Shown: positions 1-5,749 of the stretch, piece by piece
Numbering within the stretch: position 1 is the stretch's first letter
Layout of the letters: every line of letters begins with the position of its first letter
Assembly: GCA_030629485.1 (NCBI GenBank)
Contig: DAOVOW010000113.1
Coordinates: 1-6,547 of the forward strand
Direction of reading: 5' to 3'
Length of the DNA: 6,547 bases
Origin: a bacterium
GTDB taxonomy: Bacteria; Zixibacteria; MSB-5A5; GN15; FEB-12
Translations under genes and position numbers: made by a program
The notes under the pieces: generated by a model
The model's database searches: none
The model's input: the letters and a program-made list of their open reading frames with translations, nothing else
What the model was told of the DNA's origin: nothing

Positions 1-74
1 CACCACCGATCCTATTATCCGAATATGAAAATACACAAAACGAACCCATTTGTGGCCTGAGACCCATTCATGAG

Positions 75-92
75 TCCCCTCTTGAGAGGGGA
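75..92. repeat. 18-bp palindrome of dispersed-repeat type
   Basis: The sequence TCCCCTCTTGAGAGGGGA gives eight perfect base pairs around a central TG. It is followed on the plus strand by TTTAGGGGTGTGTT, which repeats the GGGG motif of the palindrome. A GC-rich palindrome with a fixed G-rich tail, placed just past the 3' end of an operon, is typical of REP-like dispersed intergenic elements. Only one copy lies in the window, so its repetitive nature is inferred. It could also act as a transcript-stabilising hairpin. Confidence 0.45.
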
Positions 93-163
93 TTTAGGGG
101 TGTGTTTGGTAATTGCGGGAATCGCCGGTCACGGTATGCCTTAACGAAAATCGCGGGATCACA

Positions 164-182
164 ACCACGCTTTCAACGTGGT
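164..182. other. Inverted repeat downstream of serC
   Basis: ACCACG and CGTGGT form a perfect 6-bp stem with a 7-nt loop. In the direction of serC transcription the stem begins 35 nt after the stop codon. No U-run follows it (the next bases read TTGTGATCCCGCG), so it does not qualify as an intrinsic terminator. It may protect the 3' end of the mRNA or mark a Rho-dependent end. Confidence 0.3.
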
Positions 183-216
183 CAGGACCCTGCGAAATGG
201 CTTATAACACAAACGG

Positions 217-1302
217 TTAGTTGCTCTTCTTGAACGCCTTCATAAACTCAGCCAGTTTCTCGGCGCCCTCAAGCGGCATCGCATTGTACAGGGAAACGCG
301 GACCCCACCGACACTGCGATGACCCTTCAGTCCAACAAACCCAGCCGCTTTGGCCTCGGCGATGAACTTCTTCTCCAGCTCCTCACTGGGCAGACGCATC
401 GTAAGGTTCATCCACGAACGGCTCTCCTTCTCGACCGTGCCCCGGTAGTAGTCAGGATGGAGATCCATCAACTGATAGATGCAATCCTTCTTGGCGATAT
501 TGGTCTTTTCGATCGCCGCCAGACCACCCTGGTTCTTGATCCACTCAAGAACGAGCTTGACAACATAAATGGCGAATGACGGAGGCGTGTTGTACAGGGA
601 CTTTTTGCCTGCCTGCGTCTTATAGTTGAGCAGGCTCGGGAGACTGTCGTTCGATTTCTGCAAGAGTGCATCGCTCATCACTACCAGCGTAGTACCGGCC
701 GGACCGAGGTTCTTCTGGGCGCCGGCATAGAACATGTCGAACTTCTTGTAATCCAGTTGGCGGCATGCGATGTCCGACGACATGTCGGCAACCAACGGCA
801 CCCCGTGCGTCTCCGGGAGGTAGTGGTACTGGGTTCCCTTGATGGTGTTGTTGGTGGTGATGTGGAGATATGCGGCTCCGGATGGAATATCCAACTCATC
901 CTGGGTCGGGATGTGCACGAAGTCTTTCTCTTTCCCGGCGAACGCTACGTGTGCTTTTCCGACGATATTGGCTTCTTTGATTGCCTTGGTCGACCAGGAA
1001 CCGGTGTCGGCGTAGGCTCCGATCTTGCCGCCGACGAGGAAGTTCATCGGAATCTGGAAGAACTGTTGCGATGCGCCGCCGGTGAGGAACATGACATGAT
1101 AGCTGTCGTCGAGACCGAATATCTCGCGCACGAGTTTGATGGCTTGCTCGTTCACCTCGTCGTATTCGGGCGAACGGTGGGAGCTCTCTATGATCGACAT
1201 GCCCGATCCACGATAGTCCAGCAGTTCGTCCTGCACGATCTTGAGAACATCCAGCGGGATCGTCGAGGGTCCGGGATTGAAATTGAATACTCTGTTGGCC
1301 AT
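217..1302 (-). CDS. serC: Phosphoserine aminotransferase
   Basis: This cytoplasmic PLP enzyme converts 3-phosphohydroxypyruvate plus glutamate to O-phospho-L-serine and 2-oxoglutarate, the second step of serine synthesis. The 361 residues match the usual family length of about 360, so the gene is complete. The family opening NFNPGPS is at residues 7-13. GGASQQF (75-81) matches the phosphate-binding loop of the cofactor site. AGAQKN (193-198) carries K197, the expected Schiff-base lysine. HRSVGGVRVSLYNA (328-341) is the C-terminal family signature, holding arginines expected to bind substrate. The ATG start is supported by CGAGG seven nt upstream and by the N-terminal match to the family. It is the last gene of the DUF1015-serA-serC operon, 39 nt after serA, and has no promoter of its own that I can see. 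Nothing suggests decay or recent transfer. Confidence 0.97.
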   Translation of the reverse strand: MANRVFNFNPGPSTIPLDVLKIVQDELLDYRGSGMSIIESSHRSPEYDEVNEQAIKLVREIFGLDDSYHVMFLTGGASQQFFQIPMNFLVGGKIGAYADTGSWSTKAIKEANIVGKAHVAFAGKEKDFVHIPTQDELDIPSGAAYLHITTNNTIKGTQYHYLPETHGVPLVADMSSDIACRQLDYKKFDMFYAGAQKNLGPAGTTLVVMSDALLQKSNDSLPSLLNYKTQAGKKSLYNTPPSFAIYVVKLVLEWIKNQGGLAAIEKTNIAKKDCIYQLMDLHPDYYRGTVEKESRSWMNLTMRLPSEELEKKFIAEAKAAGFVGLKGHRSVGGVRVSLYNAMPLEGAEKLAEFMKAFKKSN

Positions 1303-1341
1303 GGGTCAGCCTCGTTTTCTTGTCACACGTTAGAGGTGATA

Positions 1342-2220
1342 TTACTTCGCTTTGGCATAATCGGAAATGAGACGGTCTATGATTATGCCGATTCGTTTCA
1401 TGTTCTCCTTGGAGGAGGCTCCGATATGCGGAGCGAATATCGTGTTGGGCGCGTCAAGCAACGGCGAATTCACCGGTGGGTCACTGTACCAGACATCGGT
1501 GGCAAAGCCACTCAGCTTACCGCTTTTCAGTGCCTCTACGACGTCCTCTTCCACAACACATTTGCCGCGACCGGTATTAATGAGATAGGCGCCGTCCTTG
1601 AACAGCTTGAGAGTTTCCTTGTTTATGAGCCCCTTGGTATCGGGCAGCAACGGCATGTGCAGCGAGACGAAGTCGGACTGCGGTAGAACCTCTTCTATCG
1701 TCTCACAGATCTCGGCCAGGTCGGTGAAGTAAACATCGGGGTGCCAGCCGAGAACCCGCATGTGAAACGCTCGGGCGCGCTGGGCCAGAGCCAGGCCGAT
1801 ACGACCAAGACCGAGAATTCCGAGCGTCTTGCTGTGGAGTTCGGTTCGCTTCAGTTCCTTCTTGAGCCACTTCCCTTCGCGCATCGTTGAATCGGCTCTG
1901 GTTAGATGGTTGGGCAGGGCGATCATGAGGGCAAAAGCCAGTTCGGCAACTGCCGTCGTGGAAGCATCGGCCGTATTCCAGACAATGATCCCCTTCTCTT
2001 TGGCGTATACCAGGTCGACATTGTCCAGACCGACACCGCCGCGGATTACCATTTTCAGATTCGGTGCGGAATCGATGTACTCTTTAGTGACCTTGGTCTT
2101 GCTGCGGATCAGAACGATCTCCGCATCCGCCAGGCGACCTTTGTCGTCGGTGACCTCACCATACCGAGCCAACATGGAGGGCAACGACTCATCGAAAGCG
2201 TCAGATATGAGTATCAGCAT
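1342..2220 (-). CDS. serA: D-3-phosphoglycerate dehydrogenase, short form without ACT domain
   Basis: This NAD-dependent D-2-hydroxyacid dehydrogenase is expected to oxidise 3-phosphoglycerate to 3-phosphohydroxypyruvate, the first committed step of serine synthesis. The 292 residues cover only the substrate and nucleotide-binding domains. The C-terminal ACT domain that gives serine feedback in longer forms such as E. coli SerA is missing, so control is probably transcriptional. RGGVGLDNVD (60-69) is the substrate-domain signature and GLGRIG (137-142) the Rossmann loop. R218 in NTGRG and H265 in APHIG are the expected catalytic arginine and histidine. The catalytic acid site, usually Glu in DVFxxEP, reads DVWYSDPP, giving Asp at residue 247. 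AAAGGA seven nt before the ATG lies inside the 17-nt gap after DUF1015. Another D-2-hydroxyacid dehydrogenase activity is possible from sequence alone, but the neighbouring serC makes the assignment firm. Confidence 0.9.
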   Translation of the reverse strand: MLILISDAFDESLPSMLARYGEVTDDKGRLADAEIVLIRSKTKVTKEYIDSAPNLKMVIRGGVGLDNVDLVYAKEKGIIVWNTADASTTAVAELAFALMIALPNHLTRADSTMREGKWLKKELKRTELHSKTLGILGLGRIGLALAQRARAFHMRVLGWHPDVYFTDLAEICETIEEVLPQSDFVSLHMPLLPDTKGLINKETLKLFKDGAYLINTGRGKCVVEEDVVEALKSGKLSGFATDVWYSDPPVNSPLLDAPNTIFAPHIGASSKENMKRIGIIIDRLISDYAKAK

Positions 2221-2237
2221 CTCGTGGTCCTTTCTTT

Positions 2238-3482
2238 CTATTTGTCCAGTAGATTTATTACCATACCACTACGCAGCTTGGGTTCGAACCAGGTTGATTT
2301 GGGCGGCATCACTTCGCCGGCATCGGCCACCGCGAGCAGTTGCTCGACCGTAACCGGATAGAGCGAAAAAGCGATATCGAAATCGCCCGAGTTCACCAGC
2401 CGTTCCAGTTCGCCGACTCCTCGGATGCCACCGACAAAGTCGATGCGCTTATCGGTGCGAATGTCCTCGATACCCAGGGTGGGCCTCAGCAGGTTGGCGG
2501 TCAACACGGCTGAGTCGATTGATTCAGCCGGGTGGTCGGTGTTGAAGGATCCTTCGCGGGCCGTCAGTTCGTACCACTTCCCCCGGCAGAAGGCGCCAAA
2601 ATGGTAGCCTTCCTGCGGCTCAATAGAACTCTTTTGTGGCTCAACGGCAAACGACTCTTTGAACTCCGCCAAAACCTGTTCAACCGATTTATCACTGAGG
2701 CCCTTGACGACGCGGTTGTAGGGAAGAATACGGAGTTCGTCATCGGGAAAGATCACGTTCAGGAAGAAATTGTAGGGCTCCGTGCCATCGTGGTTGGGAT
2801 TCTCCTCTTTCATGAGTCGGGCCACCTCCGCCGCCGCGGCCGACCGGTGATGACCATCGGCGATGTACAAGGCGTCCAGTCCGGCAAAGGCCGCCACCAT
2901 ATCGGCAATCATCTGATCATCGGATACCACCCATAACTCGTGCCGGACCTGACCGTCATCAACGAAATCGTAAACCGGCTTGTCACCTGTGATGGCGACA
3001 AACAGTTGCCTAATCAGATCGTTGTGCCTGAAGATCGAAAACACTGGTCCGACCTGGGCGTTGACATGCCTGATATGCGCGGCCCGGTCACGGACCTTGT
3101 CCGGGCGAGTGTGTTCATGTTTTTTGATCTTGCCCTGGTTGTACTCTTCCGTGGAGGCCAAAGCCACCAGTCCGGTCTGGCTCAGCCCTTGCCAGGTGAG
3201 CCGGTAGAGGTACAGGCTCGATTTGTCGTCGCGGCAAAGGATGCCATCATCGACCAGTCGCTGCAAGTTCTCCTTGCCGCGATCGTAGACCTTCTTGCTG
3301 TGGACGGGAGTATCGGGGTCGAAATCAACCTCCGGCTTGTTGATGCGGAGGAAAGAAACCGGGTTGTTCCTGACCAGTTCACGGGCCTCGTTGCTGGAGA
3401 GGACGTCATAAGGCGGCGATGCCACCATGGCAACCTGCTCAGGACGCGGACGAAGACCTCGGAAAGGGCGAATGACTGACAT
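2238..3482 (-). CDS. DUF1015 family protein, first gene of the serine operon
   Basis: This 414-residue protein is a full-length member of the DUF1015 family. Visible signatures are IRPFRGLRP (4-12), SPPYDVLSSNEA (22-33), KKHEHTRPDKVRDR (120-133), ALYIADGHHRSAAAAE (204-219) and the C-terminal MPPKSTWFEPKLRSG (392-406). It has no signal peptide or membrane segment, so it should be cytoplasmic. It precedes serA by 17 nt and is almost certainly cotranscribed with serA and serC. From memory, DUF1015 genes sit beside serA/serC in several other bacterial groups, which argues for a part in serine metabolism. The DGHHR box resembles the core of ParB/sulfiredoxin-fold proteins, a group that includes free serine kinases such as SerK and SbnI. 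A phosphoserine phosphatase or serine kinase role is inference. The ATG is fixed by the family N-terminus; no clear Shine-Dalgarno precedes it, the leader ending GTGAGACGTAGCCT. Confidence 0.92.
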   Translation of the reverse strand: MSVIRPFRGLRPRPEQVAMVASPPYDVLSSNEARELVRNNPVSFLRINKPEVDFDPDTPVHSKKVYDRGKENLQRLVDDGILCRDDKSSLYLYRLTWQGLSQTGLVALASTEEYNQGKIKKHEHTRPDKVRDRAAHIRHVNAQVGPVFSIFRHNDLIRQLFVAITGDKPVYDFVDDGQVRHELWVVSDDQMIADMVAAFAGLDALYIADGHHRSAAAAEVARLMKEENPNHDGTEPYNFFLNVIFPDDELRILPYNRVVKGLSDKSVEQVLAEFKESFAVEPQKSSIEPQEGYHFGAFCRGKWYELTAREGSFNTDHPAESIDSAVLTANLLRPTLGIEDIRTDKRIDFVGGIRGVGELERLVNSGDFDIAFSLYPVTVEQLLAVADAGEVMPPKSTWFEPKLRSGMVINLLDK

Positions 3483-3554
3483 AGGCTACGTCTCACTTAC
3501 ACGTTGTGAACATTCTCATCATGGCCATATCGCAGTGACATTTGAGGTAAGGTT

Positions 3555-3585
3555 CGACCGCGGGTCATCACCCAGTTTGCGGTCG
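3555..3585. repeat. Two-tier hairpin in the operon leader
   Basis: CGACCGC (3555-3561) pairs perfectly with GCGGTCG (3579-3585). Inside it, GGGT pairs with ACCC around a CATC loop, leaving an AGTTT bulge on one side. The adjoining bases 3584-3595 form a second small palindrome that shares two bases with this stem. In the transcript the structure ends about 73 nt before the DUF1015 start codon. Confidence 0.5.
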
Positions 3586-3622
3586 ATCCTGATCGTGCCG
3601 CCTATCCTCTGCGTGGATGTTG

Positions 3623-3642
3623 CCGCCCGATTGTTCGGGTGG
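3623..3642. repeat. Hairpin with TTGT loop in the operon leader
   Basis: CCGCCCGA (3623-3630) and TCGGGTGG (3635-3642) pair over eight positions around TTGT. One pair is a G-U wobble if the plus strand is read as RNA, and an A-C mismatch on the operon strand. The arm CCGCCCGA recurs exactly at 3803-3810, beside the -10 box, so the 3635-3642 arm could in principle pair with either copy. Confidence 0.45.
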
Positions 3643-3694
3643 TGACGGGCGTGTAGCCCACGGCCGCTCAAGCCATTCACAGAGACTCGACGGT

Positions 3695-3721
3695 AGTCAC
3701 ACAAGCCTCATCCACGTGACT
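3695..3721. repeat. Hairpin AGTCAC/GTGACT in the operon leader
   Basis: A perfect 6-bp stem, AGTCAC (3695-3700) with GTGACT (3716-3721), encloses a 15-nt loop. It lies about 85-110 nt after the predicted transcription start of the serine operon. Confidence 0.35.
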
Positions 3722-3809
3722 CGGGTTCTGCATCGCCTCTGCTGCCGCGTCCTTCTCGCTCTCAGGCCGGCAAACTGATCGGTCATGCAATAATCCCAAT
3801 TTCCGCCCG

Positions 3810-3838
3810 AATATAGCCCAGAACCTCTGTTCCGTCAA
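3810..3838 (-). promoter_or_regulatory. Sigma70-type promoter of the DUF1015-serA-serC operon
   Basis: On the minus strand TTGACG (3838-3833) is followed after exactly 17 bases by TATATT (3815-3810). This differs from the TTGACA/TATAAT consensus at one -35 position and one -10 position. It points towards the serine operon and sits between the terminator of the upstream lipoprotein gene and DUF1015, where an operon promoter is expected. The start site would fall near 3803. The leader is long, so a second promoter nearer the gene cannot be excluded. Confidence 0.62.
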
Positions 3839-3861
3839 ACCCTTTCGGTTGTGCGCAATAC

Positions 3862-3892
3862 CTGCACTGCAGATTGTAGAGACTGCACGCAG
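3862..3892. promoter_or_regulatory. Tandem palindromic operator-like sites upstream of the serine operon promoter
   Basis: CTGCACTGCAG (3862-3872) and CTGCACGCAG (3883-3892) are near-identical direct repeats, and each is itself a CTGC-N2/3-GCAG palindrome. Their starts are 21 bp apart, two helical turns, so a dimeric protein could bind both on one face. They centre about 64 and 84 bp upstream of the predicted start site, a position suited to an activator or a cooperative regulator. The regulator is unknown. Confidence 0.4.
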
Positions 3893-3928
3893 AATAGCAA
3901 AACCACGAATGACGAACGAATCAGATGC

Positions 3929-3964
3929 AAAAAAAACGGCGGGCCGCTATCGGACCCGCCGTTT
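3929..3964 (-). terminator. Intrinsic terminator of the lipoprotein gene
   Basis: AAACGGCGGG (3964-3955 on the minus strand) pairs over ten bases with CCCGCCGTTT (3943-3934). An upper CCG/CGG stem sits inside, and a run of eight T's (3936-3929) closes it. It begins 20 nt after the lipoprotein stop codon. It is a textbook Rho-independent terminator and separates this gene from the serine operon promoter downstream. Confidence 0.92.
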
Positions 3965-3983
3965 CAGGAAGTTGCGCAATAAG

Positions 3984-5423
3984 CTAATCACAACTGCCGG
4001 GACCAATCTCACCATTGTTGTAACTGTCGAGTATGTCTTTCCAATCCAGCACTATGCTGTTATCCTGTCGATCCGTCCGGTCCCAACCAGACCAGGTGTG
4101 ATCAGCCAGGTACGCATCTGCCTCTTCGATAGTTACAGCAACTTCATCAGCCAAGGCCCCGGAGGCGATATTCAGTTTGGCCGCGAGTAGCTGGGCGTAC
4201 AGTTTGGTGATGCCGTTCGATGGCATGCCGTAGGTCTTCATGGTCAGGACAGCCACGGCGACCGAGTCAGTATCGACCAGCAAGCTGCTCTCTCCATCGG
4301 CCTCGCCCAGCCAGATGGGAAGAAGTGAACTAAGATCATCGTCCTGCGATCCGAATCCGGCGTGGTTTTTCCAGTATCCCTTCGAACGCGTACAGCCGGA
4401 GTCGGTGATGATCACTTCGGCAAAAAGTCCGGCATCCCAGGTGAGCGCCGCCTCTCCTTCGTCGACTACGAAGCAATGAGTTCGACCCGTCGTTGGATCG
4501 GCGTCACTATCAAGGGTATCTCCGGCCTCTTGATCCATCGGGCTAAACAGATACCCCTCCGGCGCTACAAACTCCACGAGGTAACTGCCGCTGCTTAGAC
4601 TATCAAACCGATAAGACCCCGTCAAATCAGAAACAGTGGCGGCCAACATGGTCTCCTGACAGTCGTACAGGTTGACCGTCACTCCGGGCAGCCCTGTCTC
4701 GTCAGGGTCGTAGATTCCATCTTGATTGACATCCTCCCATACACGACTTCCGATTGTGGAGGGGGTCGCTGCGAACAATACGTCGGGCAACTCAAACCGA
4801 ATCAGCGCCTGCTTGTTCGTTCCCGGAGTCATCGTCTGTCCGACCAGTAGCATCGCACTGCCTTCGGTTGAGGCGTCGGGCTGAGCCTCGTCGATAAACA
4901 CATCAGCTCGCGCCGGAACCGTGTCGCAAGCAGAGCCGTCCGGAGTATCATAACAGATTTCCAGAAATGGAGAGGCGATTGCACTTTCCATGCTGCGCAC
5001 CATCAACGGGAAGGAGGCGGGTGATGACTGTTCCAGTAGAAGGCCGAAGTTGTCCGTCTCTCCTGCTGCCCAGCTTTGAATCAAAGCCGTGACGTCTACC
5101 GTGTGCCAGCCATTGGCGTCAGCCATGAACGAACTTTCGATATTCGGATTGAAGGCTGCCGCAAAGCCAGTCCAGGTGACGGTAGCGGGATCCCAGTCCG
5201 AGATAATCCGATGCAACTCCACCGGCTGGCTGTTTGCGAATCCAATGAACAGATTGAGTTGTGCCGATGAAACCTCGGCTTCCAACAACAACGTCTGGTT
5301 GCTGTTGCCGTCATCCAATCCCAGCCCGGCACTGTCCGAACTCAGGGGAGACTCCTTATGACTACAACCGGTCACCAGCATCAGTAGCAGGGCTCCGATC
5401 AAGATCAGTGAGTGTTTTGTCAT
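3984..5423 (-). CDS. Secreted lipoprotein with split DNRLRE-type domain, SdrD_B repeat and GYWKNH domain
   Basis: The 479-residue product begins with a lysine-containing N-tip, a hydrophobic stretch (5-17) and the lipobox LVTGC (16-20), so it should be lipidated at C20 and exported. Residues about 46-165 match the second half of a DNRLRE beta domain (SSAQLNLFIG, SDWDPATVTW, GWHTVDVTALIQSW, NFGLLLEQ). Residues about 172-214 match its first half (ADVFIDEAQPDASTEGS, KQALIRFELPD), so the order is reversed. An SdrD_B-like domain follows at 223-333 (GSRVWEDVNQDGIYDPDETG, LPGVTVNLYD, GSYRFDSLSSGSYLVEF), with Asp-rich turns suited to calcium. The C-terminus (341-479) carries CTRSKGYWKNH, ITKLYAQLLAAKLNIASGA and IGPGSCD. 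Such parts are typical of extracellular structural or adhesion proteins; the exact role is unknown. The frame extends to 5483, but the start at 5423 is preferred because AAAGGAG lies 10 nt upstream and the signal peptide starts there. A strong terminator follows. Confidence 0.85.
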   Translation of the reverse strand: MTKHSLILIGALLLMLVTGCSHKESPLSSDSAGLGLDDGNSNQTLLLEAEVSSAQLNLFIGFANSQPVELHRIISDWDPATVTWTGFAAAFNPNIESSFMADANGWHTVDVTALIQSWAAGETDNFGLLLEQSSPASFPLMVRSMESAIASPFLEICYDTPDGSACDTVPARADVFIDEAQPDASTEGSAMLLVGQTMTPGTNKQALIRFELPDVLFAATPSTIGSRVWEDVNQDGIYDPDETGLPGVTVNLYDCQETMLAATVSDLTGSYRFDSLSSGSYLVEFVAPEGYLFSPMDQEAGDTLDSDADPTTGRTHCFVVDEGEAALTWDAGLFAEVIITDSGCTRSKGYWKNHAGFGSQDDDLSSLLPIWLGEADGESSLLVDTDSVAVAVLTMKTYGMPSNGITKLYAQLLAAKLNIASGALADEVAVTIEEADAYLADHTWSGWDRTDRQDNSIVLDWKDILDSYNNGEIGPGSCD

Positions 5424-5501
5424 GCTGAGAATGCTCCTTTCCGCTAACCGCACCGAAATATCTGTATACGCACCTATAGGCAATCCCGGTGCTTTTCAGG
5501 C

Positions 5502-5519
5502 AGGAGATTATAGTCTCCT
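5502..5519 (-). promoter_or_regulatory. Candidate -10 box inside an inverted repeat, upstream of the lipoprotein gene
   Basis: On the minus strand TATAAT occurs at 5512-5507, about 84 bp before the lipoprotein start. It lies within AGGAGA-N6-TCTCCT, a perfect 6-bp inverted repeat. A repressor bound there would cover the -10 region. No good -35 is found 16-18 bases upstream (CATCGC at spacing 17), so the promoter call is weak. TATGAT at 5545-5540 is another -10 candidate, also without a clear -35. Confidence 0.3.
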
Positions 5520-5548
5520 ATAAAGGCTTGCGATGACGAATCATAGCA

Positions 5549-5615
5549 GGTGGCGGAAAGGTCTGCCACCGTTCAATTGTTTCCGGTGGCTGTTCAAATG
5601 ATGAGCGATTGAACA
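5549..5615. repeat. Chain of competing hairpins
   Basis: GGTGGC (5549-5554) can pair with GCCACC (5565-5570), while GCCACCG (5565-5571) can instead pair with CGGTGGC (5584-5590). The next base starts a further hairpin, TGTTCAA (5591-5597) with TTGAACA (5609-5615). The first two pairings exclude each other. The block lies between the PBP stop and the lipoprotein start, so it could be in a PBP read-through transcript or be a repeat element. Confidence 0.35.
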
Positions 5616-5675
5616 GGAATCGAACAGGGTAGGCAACTCGGAGACGAGTCACCTGACAGCATGACTATTGTTGTG

Positions 5676-5732
5676 GTGGTCGAGTCTTCAGACTCGGCCA
5701 CGACCACCCGCTGAGTCTGAAGACTCAGCGGG
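5676..5732. repeat. Back-to-back palindromes sharing the core AGTCT-N2-AGACT
   Basis: GTGGTCGAGTCT (5676-5687) pairs with AGACTCGGCCAC (5690-5701) over 12 positions with one G-T wobble. CCCGCTGAGTCT (5707-5718) pairs perfectly over 12 positions with AGACTCAGCGGG (5721-5732). Both palindromes have the same GAGTCT/AGACTC inner arms and a 2-nt centre (TC, and GA) but different outer arms. The separating CGACCAC also complements the start of the first unit. This is the pattern of a REP/BIME-like paired element. Confidence 0.6.
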
Positions 5733-5749
5733 CACAAGAGGAACCACCG

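Larger units (their letters stand above)
1..216. other. 3' flank of the serine operon, non-coding
   Basis: No credible coding region is seen in these 216 bases. The stretch holds an inverted repeat 35 nt past the serC stop and an 18-bp palindrome at 75-92, each listed separately. A short direct repeat ACCCATT occurs at 46-52 and 62-68. The first 45 bases are AT-rich and could belong to the control region of a gene outside the window, but I could not fit a convincing -35/-10 pair. No terminator with a U-run is visible for the operon. Confidence 0.6.
3483..3803 (-). promoter_or_regulatory. Predicted long structured 5' leader of the serine operon
   Basis: If transcription starts about seven bases after the TATATT box, the mRNA carries roughly 320 nt before the DUF1015 start. 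I see no credible reading frame in it. It contains several hairpins: 3695-3721, GGGC/GCCC at 3647-3659, 3623-3642, 3555-3585 and CGATC-CT-GATCG at 3584-3595. No strong Shine-Dalgarno precedes the start codon, and no U-run terminator is visible. I compared it by eye with glycine, SAM and cobalamin riboswitches, RNase P, tmRNA and SRP RNA and found no match. It may be a riboswitch, a protein-binding leader, a separate small RNA, or simply spacer if a second promoter lies closer to the gene. Confidence 0.45.

Noticed and set aside
164..182. Intrinsic terminator for the serine operon
   Set aside because: The 6-bp stem has a 7-nt loop and is not followed by a U-run on the operon strand.
757..1686. 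A 309-codon open frame on the plus strand
   Set aside because: It lies antisense across serC and serA, both firmly identified, and its product has no recognisable features; it reflects the codon use of the opposite strand.
3641..3657. A minus-strand stretch reading GCTACACGCCCGTCACC, similar to the 3' end region of 16S rRNA
   Set aside because: The resemblance spans about 15 bases with a gap and the flanks show no rRNA sequence; it is part of a GGGC/GCCC hairpin.
3519..3704. A 61-codon minus-strand frame in the operon leader
   Set aside because: It would start at GTG without a ribosome binding site, is Arg/Asn-rich and matches nothing known; hairpins explain the stretch better.
5424..5483. 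An upstream ATG that would lengthen the lipoprotein by 20 residues
   Set aside because: The extension would bury the signal peptide behind a charged stretch; the start at 5423 has AAAGGAG upstream and a normal lipoprotein signal right after it.
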